Positions 26,901 through 35,015 of a stretch of 64,000 nt of DNA are shown here, piece by piece. Position 1 is the stretch's first letter; the number at the start of each line of letters is the position of its first letter. The stretch is from an uncultured Ruminococcus sp. (GTDB lineage Bacteria > Bacillota > Clostridia > Oscillospirales > Ruminococcaceae): assembly GCA_937902395.1 (NCBI GenBank), contig CALGTV010000102.1, positions 31,284 through 95,283 on the forward strand, written 5' to 3'. Under the pieces are notes generated by a model that saw only the letters and a program-made list of their open reading frames with translations, made no database searches and was not told the DNA's origin. The position numbers and the translations under genes are program-made.

Positions 26901-27011
26901 GGCGGTATCACAACTGCTGACTCTATCGCTATCAAGGGTGTTGATGCTGGTCTCGTAAAGGCTTCACAGTTCCCAATGACTGCTGATGAGTACGATGCAG
27001 CTGCTAAGTAA
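23907..27011 (+). CDS. CBM4-Ig-GH9 cellulase with type I dockerin
   Basis: This is a 1034-residue secreted cellulase with the CbhA/CelD-like layout. The signal peptide ends near residue 33. A CBM4-like module (about 36-205) includes VSFKAKSNRAGMQLC and ELWFDDMSI. An Ig-like domain (about 245-350) begins ISVNQIGYYSNLKKVATFSD. The GH9 domain (about 350-915) has WYDAGDHGKYVVNGG with the catalytic aspartates, and STNEVTINWNSPLAWIASF with the catalytic Glu. A short linker and a dockerin (about 950-1020) follow. The first calcium loop, DANCDGKVTIAD, is canonical; the second, DVIDNGGGITTAD, is one residue longer than usual. Strong highly-expressed codon bias. It is a separate transcription unit from the first GH9 gene. 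Confidence 0.95.
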   Translation: MHKKIKSAIVASLMAATMIAPTVANVATMSASAGQVLGETSFDYKALPWHTCETSPAKQDFAIEDGAFHIKVDVAQGGAKEKWDLQFRHRNLNFKAGHTYKVSFKAKSNRAGMQLCSKIGNIKGDEEYFSLYGTEMTMGYHMGGQWGKAATLSTSYQTFEGTFTPTKDLEGVEWAFHYAKGTQYEGNAKDGDELWFDDMSIICTTCPDEYAPDTCNADPSNSYGAVNRDYASKQNPDILMDGDTILNYISVNQIGYYSNLKKVATFSDNNGDILYGSSKLDLSSNTYDFELVDSASGKVVYTGTSEPKQYDADSDDNVCKLDFSEYTTPGRYFLRIAGEKWRSFDFNIGDNIYYDESHNMLTNAMNYFYQNRSGIDIEGSYITSGDTSTLAHKGGHKTDTAAVQKVWMNEYSSREEATGTYASSKITANGGWYDAGDHGKYVVNGGISIWTLQNMYERSALYGKDKKKFADNSGVVVIPEAGNKIPDVLDEAAVELDWIADMKVEDSEPTWGKVAGGLYYHKLHDHKWTGLATRPYDYETEWETTRIVKPPTFAATLNYAACAAQAARLWADYDADKAATYLESAKEAFAAYEEHWYAYDSTETQHPTLKCECPKEEIREDSLYAPMWQAKGGGPYGDNNVLDDAYWAACEIFISASRMGDADAATFKKVIDESDYAYKVETRMVGGENKDGSFTSFNWGNTASAGSLALALHSDLLSDSEVSTLKSSILTAADTYIDMEDSQGYGIPYTYDGPGYNDPNNLKPEIIIKGYEWGSNSMVINNCIVMAYAYDITDDIKYMNGVSTALDYLFGNNPLSFSFVTGYGSYKEKNPHHRYWSYELDKTLPLAPDGVLSGGPNAGLQDPYVRALGFVPGKEGNPSQRCFVDSIEAWSTNEVTINWNSPLAWIASFMQDEAHLADATAGTPNIPMGEGAGTPDVGGPGEYDKTEPPTGDVLWGDANCDGKVTIADSTAILQALGNPDKYGLTAQGQINGDVIDNGGGITTADSIAIKGVDAGLVKASQFPMTADEYDAAAK

Positions 27012-27036
27012 TTAAATTATTACTGATTATAGTTTT

Positions 27037-27068
27037 AAAGGGACGCTTCGGCGTCCCTTTTTTATTTG
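27037..27068 (+). terminator. Rho-independent terminator after the second GH9 gene
   Basis: AAAGGGACGC-TTCG-GCGTCCCTTT, a perfect stem with a stable tetraloop, is followed by T-rich sequence. Confidence 0.96.
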
Positions 27069-27133
27069 AATATTGCTTAAATTATGAGACGCTTTGACAT
27101 TCCTTTTTGTGCGATTTGTTTTTCATTAAGCCC

Positions 27134-27162
27134 TTGCATTTTGATGTAAAACGTGGTATAAT
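27134..27162 (+). promoter_or_regulatory. SigA promoter of the yicC-remA-gmk operon
   Basis: TTGCAT (27134-27139) and TATAAT (27157-27162) have a 17-base spacer. Confidence 0.82.
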
Positions 27163-27227
27163 AAAATAGTGTAGTTATGCGCAAATTTGTGCGATACGTA
27201 TTATTTTTAATGAAAGAGGGCGATTCG

Positions 27228-28106
27228 GTGATTAAAAGCATGACAGGCTATGGCAGGTCGCAAATGATTCTAAACGGCAGGGATATTCTTGTTGAAATCC
27301 GTTCTGTTAATCATAGATATTATGAGTATAATTCACGTATTCCAAGGTCATATAATTATATTGACGAAAAGCTTAAAGTACTGCTGAAATCAAAAATATC
27401 CCGCGGAAAAGTCGATGTTTCTGTTTCTATTAACAACATCGAGGGCAGAGATACTGAAGTTGCTATTAATAAGGGTGTTGCTGAGGGATATATAAATGCG
27501 CTCAGAGGTGCAGCTGATGAGCTTTGTGTTGCCGATGATCTTACGCTGTCAAATCTTATCAGACTTCCCGATGTTTTCATCGTTCAGAAAGCTGTTGATG
27601 ATGAGGACGAGGTATGGGGCGATGTTGCTAAGGTTGCTGATGAGGCTTTGGAACGATTTGTGGCTATGCGCGAAACTGAGGGCGAAAAAATGCGCAATGA
27701 CGTTTTGCAGAAATCCGATTTTATACTCGATATGGTTGCAAAAGTAGAGGAATTATCACCTCAGACTGTTGAAAATTACCGTGAGCGTCTTTATAGAAAG
27801 CTTAGTGAAGTGCTGGAGGGCAAAGATATTGACCAGCAGAGAATCATCACAGAAGCTGCTATATTCTCTGAGAAAATTGCTGTTGACGAGGAAACTGTTC
27901 GTCTCAGAAGCCATATCTCACAGTTCCGTGAGCTTGTGAATTCCGATGAAAGTATAGGCAGAAAGCTTGATTTCATTGTACAGGAGATGAACCGCGAGGT
28001 AAATACAATCGGTTCAAAGGCTCAGGATTTGAATATCACCAGACTTGTTGTAGATATGAAAGCAGAACTGGAAAAAATCCGCGAACAGATTCAGAATATA
28101 GAGTAA
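27228..28106 (+). CDS. yicC: YicC/YloC-family endoribonuclease
   Basis: This is a 292-residue cytoplasmic protein of the YicC family, whose members act as RNases in bacterial RNA turnover. Family motifs are IKSMTGYGR at the N-terminus, EIRSVNHRYYEYNSRIPR, and the C-terminal KLDFIVQEMNREVNTIGSKA. I chose the GTG at 27228 because it yields the conserved VIKSMTGYG start and has GAGGG just upstream; the ATGs further upstream have no such support. It heads the yicC-remA-gmk-rpoZ-priA operon, the same order as in B. subtilis. Confidence 0.92.
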   Translation: MIKSMTGYGRSQMILNGRDILVEIRSVNHRYYEYNSRIPRSYNYIDEKLKVLLKSKISRGKVDVSVSINNIEGRDTEVAINKGVAEGYINALRGAADELCVADDLTLSNLIRLPDVFIVQKAVDDEDEVWGDVAKVADEALERFVAMRETEGEKMRNDVLQKSDFILDMVAKVEELSPQTVENYRERLYRKLSEVLEGKDIDQQRIITEAAIFSEKIAVDEETVRLRSHISQFRELVNSDESIGRKLDFIVQEMNREVNTIGSKAQDLNITRLVVDMKAELEKIREQIQNIE

Positions 28107-28109
28107 GCT

Positions 28110-28367
28110 ATGAGAATGATAAATATTGGTTACGGAAATATGATTTCCGCAGAGAGAATTGTTTCTGTCATAAGCCCCGATTCCGCTCCTATAAAGCGTC
28201 TCATTCAGGAGGCTAAGGACGACGGCAGGGCGATTGACGCTACATATGGAAGAAAAACAAGAGCAGTTATTGTAATGGACAGCGGACATATTGTTCTTTC
28301 GTCCCTTATTACAGACACTCTTGCTTCAAGAATAAACGAAAACGGAGGTTTAGAGGCAGATGAATAA
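28110..28367 (+). CDS. remA: RemA-family (DUF370) DNA-binding regulator
   Basis: This 85-residue protein matches Rem[47 protein letters not shown] and the C-terminal [11 protein letters not shown]. In Bacillus RemA forms rings on DNA and activates biofilm matrix and osmoprotection genes. It overlaps gmk by eight bases, as expected for a tightly coupled operon. The target genes here are unknown. Confidence 0.93.
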   Translation: MRMINIGYGNMISAERIVSVISPDSAPIKRLIQEAKDDGRAIDATYGRKTRAVIVMDSGHIVLSSLITDTLASRINENGGLEADE

Positions 28368-28965
28368 AGGCAGACTTATTGTATTTTCAGCTCCCTCAGG
28401 CTGCGGAAAAGGCACAATGCTTGCCGAAATCTTAAAGGATAATAGCTTCCGCTGCTCAGTTTCCACAACTACAAGGCAGCCCAGAGAGGGAGAAATCGAC
28501 GGTGTGAATTACTTCTTTATCTCAAAAGAGGAATTTGAACAGAAGATTTCAAATGATGAATTTCTGGAGCATGCTGAATATTGTGAGAACTTTTACGGAA
28601 CTCTTAAAACAGAGGTTGACAGCTATCTTGAAAAAGGAGTTAATGTTATCCTTGAAATTGAGGTGCAGGGCGCTATGAAAGTTCGTGAGCTTCGTCCTGA
28701 TGCTCTGTTTGTGTTTATCGCTCCACCCTCTGTAAATGAGCTTCGTCGCCGCCTTAATAAGAGGGGCACGGAAACTCAGGAGGTTATTGAAAAGCGTGTT
28801 GCTGCGGCGGTTACAGAATTGCCGTATATGGATAAATATGATTACATTATTGTTAATGATGCTCTGGAAGATGCTGTAAGCGATTTCTTTGCGGTTATCC
28901 GCTCCGAAAAGCTTAAAACATCTGCACAGGCTGAATTTATAGAGGAGGTTATCAAAAATGCTTAG
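28360..28965 (+). CDS. gmk: guanylate kinase
   Basis: This is a 201-residue GMP kinase that makes GDP from GMP and ATP. The P-loop [10 protein letters not shown] is at residues 9-18; the family usually has SGxGKS/T, so the Cys variant is noted but common in Clostridia. The GMP-binding segment [20 protein letters not shown] follows, then [12 protein letters not shown] and [14 protein letters not shown]. The end overlaps rpoZ by eight bases. Confidence 0.95.
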   Translation: MNKGRLIVFSAPSGCGKGTMLAEILKDNSFRCSVSTTTRQPREGEIDGVNYFFISKEEFEQKISNDEFLEHAEYCENFYGTLKTEVDSYLEKGVNVILEIEVQGAMKVRELRPDALFVFIAPPSVNELRRRLNKRGTETQEVIEKRVAAAVTELPYMDKYDYIIVNDALEDAVSDFFAVIRSEKLKTSAQAEFIEEVIKNA

Positions 28966-29161
28966 ACCTGCAGTAAACCAGATAATTTCAAAGAATGAGA
29001 GCTGTTATTCTCTTGTTATCGGCGTTGCAAAGCGCGCAAGAGAAATCTCCGAGGAGCTGTACAAGAATGGCGATACTCTCGAAGAAAAGCCCGTTAAGAC
29101 TGCTGTTGAGGAGCTTGCAAGCGGCAAGTGCAAAATCGTAAGCACTCTCGGCGAGGAATAA
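28958..29161 (+). CDS. rpoZ: RNA polymerase omega subunit
   Basis: This 67-residue small subunit helps assemble RNA polymerase by binding beta-prime. It reads [19 protein letters not shown], then VIGVAKRAREISEEL, the conserved omega helix (usually ARQIN/ARELS), and ends KPVKTAVEELASGKCKIV. Position after gmk and before priA is the usual one. The length fits short Firmicutes omega. Confidence 0.9.
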   Translation: MLRPAVNQIISKNESCYSLVIGVAKRAREISEELYKNGDTLEEKPVKTAVEELASGKCKIVSTLGEE

Positions 29162-29165
29162 TTTC

Positions 29166-31604
29166 TTGATAGCGGAAGTCGCTGTCAGTGGCACTGCCTA
29201 TTCCTTTGATACGCTTTTCAGCTATCGCGTTCCTGCGGAAATGAGGCTGAAAAGAGGCTGCCGCGTTCTTGCTCCTTTTGGCAGAGGTAATCGTCGGAGA
29301 ATCGGAATCGTAATGGGACTTTCTGAGGGTGATAAATCTTCTCTGAAACCCCTTGCGGCTCAGATTGATTCCGAGCCTGTGCTTAATGAGGAATTGCTTA
29401 AACTGGCGGAATATCTTCACAGCCACACTTTTTGTACATGGTACGACGGGATAAAAGCTATGCTTCCCCCTGCTATGAGCATAAGGGCTGATGAAAGCTT
29501 TCGACTTGTGAAAGGCTTTGCGGATAAAGCGTCACTTTCGAAGCAGGCGAAAGAGCTTCTCGATGTTCTTGATTCTCTTGAAGATAAAAGCATTATTACT
29601 GAACTGCTGAAAAATTATATCACAGATAACGGCAGGCTGTATATTGACGAATTGCTTGAAGCTGGGGCGCTTTGCTCCGAAAATTCTTTCAAGCAGACCG
29701 TGGGGGATTCTACGGTGAGAATGATTCGTCTCAGCTACGATTTTCTGTGTAATCCTACGGCGTTCAGGCTCACTCCTAAACAGGAGCGAGCTGCGGATTT
29801 TCTTCTGGAATGGGGAACGGCTTCGGTGAAAGAAGCGGCATATATGTGCGGATTTACCGAATCTGTTTTCAAGCGGCTTGTGGCTAACGGAGCTGCTGAG
29901 GAATACGATATGGAGCTTCTGCGTTCTGTGGAGGATGGTGCGGAAGAATCGGTCGATCCCAATTCTACGGTGCTTTCAGAGGAACAGCAGGCTGTTCACG
30001 ATGAAGTGATTTCTCGGATTACCGAAAGAAAACCGTCTGTATTTTTGCTTCACGGTGTTACGGGAAGCGGTAAGACATCGGTTTTTGAAAAGCTTATCCA
30101 GAATACTGTCAATCTCGGACGATGTGCTATACTCCTTATCCCCGAAATCGGACTTACTCCGCAGGTCCTGAAACGGTTCAGAGCTCTTTTCGGAGACAGG
30201 GTTGCTGTTATTCACAGCGGTCTTTCACTCGGTCAGAGACTTGACGAATACAAAAGAATAAAACGGGGCGATGCGGACATCATAATCGGTACACGGAGTG
30301 CCGTTTTTGCCCCTGCTAAAAATATAGGACTTATTATAATTGACGAAGAAGGCGAGAGGTCGTATAAGTCTGACAGCTCTCCCCGATACCATGCTCACGA
30401 TATCGCCAAGCAAAGATGCGCATACCACGGCGCAACCCTGCTTTTAGCTTCCGCAACTCCCTCTGTTGAGAGTTACTACCTTGCGGAAAGGGGAGTATAC
30501 AAGCTCCTTGAAATGAAAAAGCGATATAACGCGTCGGCTTTGCCTGATGTGGAAATTGTGGACATGAACGAGGAGCGAATGTCGGGAAATCCCTCTGAAT
30601 TCAGCCAGCGGCTTGTGGACGAGGTTAATACAAATCTCAGAAACGGGGAGCAGAGTATTCTTCTGCTGAACCGCCGCGGATTCCATACAATCATAAGCTG
30701 TGTGGACTGCTATCAGCCAATTTACTGCCCAAATTGTTCCGTGCCGCTGACTTTTCACAAGAAAAATGGCAAGCTTATGTGTCACTATTGCGGATTTGCT
30801 CAGGAGCCTGTGAAAAAATGCCCCGTGTGCAACTCCGAAAGGCTGAAAAGTATGGGATTCGGTACTCAGCGGCTGGAGGAAGAACTGAAAATGTTTTTCC
30901 CCTCGGCACGTATTCTGCGAATGGACGCAGATACCACTTTTTCGCGATATTCATACGAAAAAGGTTTTGCTGAATTCAAAAACGGCGAATATGACATAAT
31001 GGTGGGAACTCAGATGATTGGCAAGGGGCTTGATTTCCCCAATGTAACCCTTGTTGGCGTGCTTTCCATTGATAAAGCGCTTTATGCAGGTGATTTCCGA
31101 AGCTATGAGCGTACCTTTTCCCTCATAACTCAGGTTGTGGGGCGCGGTGGTCGTGGAAACCGCAAGGGCAGAGCGATTTTGCAGACTTTTATGCCCGACC
31201 ACTACATTATGAATTTAGCGGCGGCTCAGGATTACAAAAGCTTCTATAATGAGGAAATTTCTATTCGCCGCACACTTATATTTCCGCCATTGTGCGATAT
31301 GTGTATTTTCTGCTTTGCAGGAGATGACGAGGAAAATGTCAGACTTGGAACAGAGGCAATAATCAAGCTGATGAATGAACGTCTCAGCCAATTGCAGCCA
31401 AAAACCCCTGTCCGTGTCCTTGGTCCTGTTCGTGCATCTTATGGCAGACTTAACGGAAAATTCCGTTGGCGGATTATCATGAAATTCAAAAATACCGCGG
31501 AAATGCGCGGATTTATCAGCAGAATCCTTACTGAAGGAGCAAAGCTGAAGGAAATGAAAAAAATTGCCTTTTACGCCGATATAAACGGCGATGTAGGCGT
31601 GTAA
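29166..31604 (+). CDS. priA: primosomal replication restart helicase PriA
   Basis: This is an 812-residue superfamily 2 helicase that reloads the replisome at stalled forks. The N-terminal 3'-DNA-binding domain (about 1-100) includes FSYRVPAEMRLKRGCRVLAPFG. Walker A is GVTGSGKT near residue 295. Motif II reads DEEG near 392 instead of the usual DEEH. The zinc-binding cysteines lie at CVDC...CPNC...CHYC...CPVC (about 513-560). Helicase motifs MIGKGLDFPNV and QVVGRGGRGNRKG are intact. Translation starts at TTG 29166, four bases after rpoZ, with GAGGA upstream; no better start exists. Confidence 0.94.
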   Translation: MIAEVAVSGTAYSFDTLFSYRVPAEMRLKRGCRVLAPFGRGNRRRIGIVMGLSEGDKSSLKPLAAQIDSEPVLNEELLKLAEYLHSHTFCTWYDGIKAMLPPAMSIRADESFRLVKGFADKASLSKQAKELLDVLDSLEDKSIITELLKNYITDNGRLYIDELLEAGALCSENSFKQTVGDSTVRMIRLSYDFLCNPTAFRLTPKQERAADFLLEWGTASVKEAAYMCGFTESVFKRLVANGAAEEYDMELLRSVEDGAEESVDPNSTVLSEEQQAVHDEVISRITERKPSVFLLHGVTGSGKTSVFEKLIQNTVNLGRCAILLIPEIGLTPQVLKRFRALFGDRVAVIHSGLSLGQRLDEYKRIKRGDADIIIGTRSAVFAPAKNIGLIIIDEEGERSYKSDSSPRYHAHDIAKQRCAYHGATLLLASATPSVESYYLAERGVYKLLEMKKRYNASALPDVEIVDMNEERMSGNPSEFSQRLVDEVNTNLRNGEQSILLLNRRGFHTIISCVDCYQPIYCPNCSVPLTFHKKNGKLMCHYCGFAQEPVKKCPVCNSERLKSMGFGTQRLEEELKMFFPSARILRMDADTTFSRYSYEKGFAEFKNGEYDIMVGTQMIGKGLDFPNVTLVGVLSIDKALYAGDFRSYERTFSLITQVVGRGGRGNRKGRAILQTFMPDHYIMNLAAAQDYKSFYNEEISIRRTLIFPPLCDMCIFCFAGDDEENVRLGTEAIIKLMNERLSQLQPKTPVRVLGPVRASYGRLNGKFRWRIIMKFKNTAEMRGFISRILTEGAKLKEMKKIAFYADINGDVGV

Positions 31605-31616
31605 AGAGGAAAAATA

Positions 31617-32078
31617 ATGGCATACAGAAAAATTTTAACAGATAAAGACGAAGCACTTCACAGAGTTTGCAGACCTGTGGAAAAATTTGACGAAAAGCTT
31701 GCTATACTCCTTGACGATATGCAGGAAACTCTCGAAAAGGCTCAGGGAGTCGGTCTTGCAGGTCCGCAGGTTGGTATTTGCAGACGTTTATTTATTATGC
31801 ATCTTGAAGATGAGAAAATCGAGGCTATAAATCCAGAAATAATCTCCAGAAGCGGCAAACAGCGCGTACAGGAGGGCTGTCTTTCATGCCCTAATGTGTG
31901 GGGATATGTTACCCGTCCCGAAAAAGTTGTTCTGAAAGCACAGGACAGAAACGGAAACTGGTATACCCGCGAATTTACGGGACTTGGCGCACAGTGCGTC
32001 TGCCACGAAAGTGACCACCTGGACGGTCATGTATTTACTGAAATCGTTGAGGAATTTTTTGTACCCGAGGAGGACTAA
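31617..32078 (+). CDS. def: peptide deformylase
   Basis: This is a 153-residue metalloenzyme that removes the formyl group from the N-terminal Met of new proteins. Motif 1 is GVGLAGPQVG (about residues 43-52), motif 2 is EGCLSCP with the metal-binding Cys (about 86-92), and motif 3 is HESDHLDG (about 130-137), in which the first residue before H is Cys rather than the usual Gln. It is paired with fmt, three bases downstream, in the same operon as priA. Confidence 0.94.
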   Translation: MAYRKILTDKDEALHRVCRPVEKFDEKLAILLDDMQETLEKAQGVGLAGPQVGICRRLFIMHLEDEKIEAINPEIISRSGKQRVQEGCLSCPNVWGYVTRPEKVVLKAQDRNGNWYTREFTGLGAQCVCHESDHLDGHVFTEIVEEFFVPEED

Positions 32079-32080
32079 CC

Positions 32081-33004
32081 TTGAAAATAGTATTTATGGG
32101 AACTCCGGATTTTGCTGTGCCATGTCTAAGAGTGCTAGCAGAATCAGAACACGAGATTGCGGCAGTTTTTACTCAGCCCGACAAGCCAAAGGGCAGAGGC
32201 TATAAAATGATTCCAACTCCCGTAAAAGCGGCAGCAGAGGAATACAATATCCCTGTTTATCAGCCATTGTCACTGAGAAAGGGTGAGGACGCTGAAAGTA
32301 CAATGAGGATTTTGAACGATATTGCTCCCGACCTTATTGTTGTTACAGCTTACGGACAGATTCTCCCGAAAGAGATTCTGGAACTGCCAAAATATGGCTG
32401 TATTAATATTCATGCTTCACTTTTGCCGAAGTACCGCGGTGCAGCTCCTATCAACTGGGTACTGCTCAACGGCGAAAAGACAACGGGTGTCACTTCCATG
32501 CAGATGAGCGAGGGGCTTGACACAGGAGATATGCTGATTAAGAAATCTACAGAAATAGGCGAAAATGAGACTTATTCCGAGCTTTACAGCCGACTTGCTG
32601 TTATGGGCGGAGAGGTGCTTTCCGAGACTGTTGCAGCAATTGAAAAGGGTGAGCTTTCTCCTGAAAAGCAGGACGATTCTCTCAGTTGTTACTCTCCCAT
32701 GATTAAAAAGGAAATGAGTAACCTTGATTTCACAAAATCAGCGCAGGAGATACACAATACAATCAGAGGCGTTACAGGATTCACTATGATGAACGGTAAG
32801 CGTCTTAAAGTGTTTGCATCTGAGATTTCGCACAATATTGCTCAGGGTGAGGCGGGTACTATTGTGGATGCTGATAAGTTTGCTGTCAGCTGCAGTGACG
32901 GAGTTGTACTGTTTACTGAAATTCAGCTGGAGGGTGCAAAACGTATGAAAACTGCGGATTTTCTCCGCGGAAGAAAGCTTGAAAAGGGCGCAAAGCTTGG
33001 CTAA
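32081..33004 (+). CDS. fmt: methionyl-tRNA formyltransferase
   Basis: This is a 307-residue enzyme that formylates initiator Met-tRNA with 10-formyl-THF. The N-terminal MKIVFMGTPDFAVPCL, QPDKPKGRG, and the folate-site block SLLPKYRGAAPINW (about 113-126) with GLDTGDML are all present. The C-terminal domain (about 205-307) ends FLRGRKLEKGAKLG. It starts at a TTG (32081), with GGAGGA seven bases upstream, so a weak start codon is offset by a strong site. Confidence 0.95.
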   Translation: MKIVFMGTPDFAVPCLRVLAESEHEIAAVFTQPDKPKGRGYKMIPTPVKAAAEEYNIPVYQPLSLRKGEDAESTMRILNDIAPDLIVVTAYGQILPKEILELPKYGCINIHASLLPKYRGAAPINWVLLNGEKTTGVTSMQMSEGLDTGDMLIKKSTEIGENETYSELYSRLAVMGGEVLSETVAAIEKGELSPEKQDDSLSCYSPMIKKEMSNLDFTKSAQEIHNTIRGVTGFTMMNGKRLKVFASEISHNIAQGEAGTIVDADKFAVSCSDGVVLFTEIQLEGAKRMKTADFLRGRKLEKGAKLG

Positions 33005-33019
33005 ATAAGGAGTATTATA

Positions 33020-33691
33020 ATGACAGATATTTTTCTTTTGCTTGCAATGCTTATACTTCCAATTATTGCGCAGATTGGCGTTACAAGCACTTTCAACAAA
33101 TACAGTGCCGTTCACACATCCCGTGGAATGACTGCGGCACAGGTTGCAAGAAAGATTCTTGACAGCAATGGATTATATAATATAAGAATTGAGCGCGTTT
33201 CGGGACATCTCAGCGACCATTTTTCCCCTAAGGAAAATGTGGTGAGACTTTCTGATTCCGTTTACAGCAGTACTTCTGTTGCGGCAATCGGTGTTGCGGC
33301 TCATGAGTGCGGTCATGCCTGTCAGCATGCTGAACAGTATGCGCCCATCGTTATCCGTTCCGCTATTGTTCCTGCGGTGAATATATGCTCACAGTTCTGG
33401 TATCTTGTTTTTGTTCTTGGTATCGTGCTTTTTCAAAGTCCTGCATTGATGTATGTGGGAATTGCTATGTTCGGCGCTGTTGTTTTATTCCAGCTCGTAA
33501 CGCTTCCTACAGAACTTGATGCAAGCCATAGGGCGCTTAAAACCCTTGAAAGCCAGTATCTCCTTGAAGCTGATGAAATACCAAAGGCAAGAAAGGTTCT
33601 TACTGCTGCGGCTATGACTTATGTAACTGCTCTTGTTACTTCAATTATGCAGCTGCTCCGACTTGTACTGAGAGTGAGAAGTGACGACTAA
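33020..33691 (+). CDS. YugP-type zinc membrane metallopeptidase
   Basis: This is a 223-residue membrane protein of the YugP/neutral zinc peptidase family. An N-terminal membrane segment is followed by the zinc motif AAHECGHACQHAE (HECGH, about residues 94-98). Two hydrophobic segments come next, then LPTELDASHRALKTLE, which holds a conserved glutamate that is probably a zinc ligand, and a C-terminal membrane segment. The substrate is unknown. The gene stop overlaps the rsmB start by one base (TAATG), which implies coupled translation. Confidence 0.88.
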   Translation: MTDIFLLLAMLILPIIAQIGVTSTFNKYSAVHTSRGMTAAQVARKILDSNGLYNIRIERVSGHLSDHFSPKENVVRLSDSVYSSTSVAAIGVAAHECGHACQHAEQYAPIVIRSAIVPAVNICSQFWYLVFVLGIVLFQSPALMYVGIAMFGAVVLFQLVTLPTELDASHRALKTLESQYLLEADEIPKARKVLTAAAMTYVTALVTSIMQLLRLVLRVRSDD

Positions 33692-34998
33692 TGGCAGATG
33701 CAAGATATACAGCGGCAAAGCTGCTTGACAAAACACTGAAAAATGAAAGTTATTCAAATATACAGCTGAACAGCGGACTTGAACGTTCTGACCTTGACGC
33801 TCATGGTAAGAGACTGTGCACTGCTATTTACTACGGTGTAATTCAGCGGAAGATAACTCTCGATTATATTTTAGCACAATATTGCTCTCGTCCGCTTGGT
33901 AAAATGGACAGCATAGTTGTAACTATATTGCGGTGCGGTATCTATCAGATACTATATATGGACAGCATCCCAGACAATGCGGCGGTTAATGAAAGCGTCC
34001 GACTTGCAAAGCAGTTCGGCAAAACAAGTGCGTCGGGAATGGTAAATGCCGTGCTGAGAAATTTTATACGGGGCGGAAAAAAGATTTTTTCCAAGCCTGT
34101 AAACAACAAAATTAAGGAATTTTCTGTAATGTACTCCATTTCCGAGGAATTGTCGGAAAGTCTTATCCGTGACTACGGGGAGGAAGTTGCACGTCGTTTT
34201 GCGGAGTTTTCCGCAGAGGGTGAAAAGCGGACTTATATCCGCAGAAATCCTCTGAAATGTACTCCTGAGGAGCTTTTAAAGGCTTTGAATGGGGTGGAAA
34301 TCTTCACCGAAGATAAGCTTTGCTATTGGCTTGAAGGTGGTGCAGTTATAAGCACAGATGCTTTTAAATCTGGATATTTTCACGTTCAGGATATTTCTTC
34401 GCAGCTTTGTTGTATGGCGCTTGCTCCTACGGAAAATGACATTGTTCTCGATATATGTGCTGCTCCCGGCGGCAAGACTTTCACCATGGCGGAGATGATG
34501 AATGGCAAGGGTGAAATTCATGCCTTTGATCTCCATGAAAAGCGTGTGAAGCTTATCCGCGAGGGTGCGGAGCGACTTGGGCTTGCCAATATAACTGCAA
34601 AAGCAGGAGATGCTTCGGTGTACAACGGGGATATTCCAAAATGCACAAAGATACTCTGCGATGTACCATGTTCGGGTTTTGGAGTTATTTCCCACAAGCC
34701 CGAAATTAAGTACAAGAGCTTGTCGGAATTTGAACGGCTTCCCGAAATCCAGTACAATATTGCGGAGAATGCGTTGAACTATCTTGCTGTAGGCGGAGAA
34801 ATGGTGTATTCCACCTGTACCGTCAGAAAAGCGGAGAATGAAGCTGTTGTTGAAAGACTTCTGAAAAATCATCCTGAAATAGAACTGGCGGAGATGCCTG
34901 AATTTTATGGCAGAAAATTTGGAAATCCCGTAACATTTTTCCCCGACGATTTCAGCGGCGACGGATTCTTTGTGGCAAAATTAAAAAAAATCAAGTGA
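33691..34998 (+). CDS. rsmB: 16S rRNA (cytosine-C5) methyltransferase RsmB
   Basis: This is a 435-residue enzyme that methylates C967 (E. coli numbering) of 16S rRNA. An N-terminal NusB-like RNA-binding domain (about 1-145) is followed by the SAM-dependent methyltransferase. This has DICAAPGGKTF near residue 253, the catalytic-cysteine block CDVPCSGFG near 323, and YSTCTVRKAENE near 373. The order fmt-yugP-rsmB-rlmN-prpC-prkC-rsgA matches that in many Clostridia. Confidence 0.94.
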   Translation: MADARYTAAKLLDKTLKNESYSNIQLNSGLERSDLDAHGKRLCTAIYYGVIQRKITLDYILAQYCSRPLGKMDSIVVTILRCGIYQILYMDSIPDNAAVNESVRLAKQFGKTSASGMVNAVLRNFIRGGKKIFSKPVNNKIKEFSVMYSISEELSESLIRDYGEEVARRFAEFSAEGEKRTYIRRNPLKCTPEELLKALNGVEIFTEDKLCYWLEGGAVISTDAFKSGYFHVQDISSQLCCMALAPTENDIVLDICAAPGGKTFTMAEMMNGKGEIHAFDLHEKRVKLIREGAERLGLANITAKAGDASVYNGDIPKCTKILCDVPCSGFGVISHKPEIKYKSLSEFERLPEIQYNIAENALNYLAVGGEMVYSTCTVRKAENEAVVERLLKNHPEIELAEMPEFYGRKFGNPVTFFPDDFSGDGFFVAKLKKIK

Positions 34999-35015
34999 TG
35001 TGAGTAGGTGAACCA

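Noticed and set aside
21206..27011. A complete cellulosome gene cluster
   Set aside because: Only two dockerin enzymes are present; I see no cohesin, scaffoldin or anchoring gene in this window.
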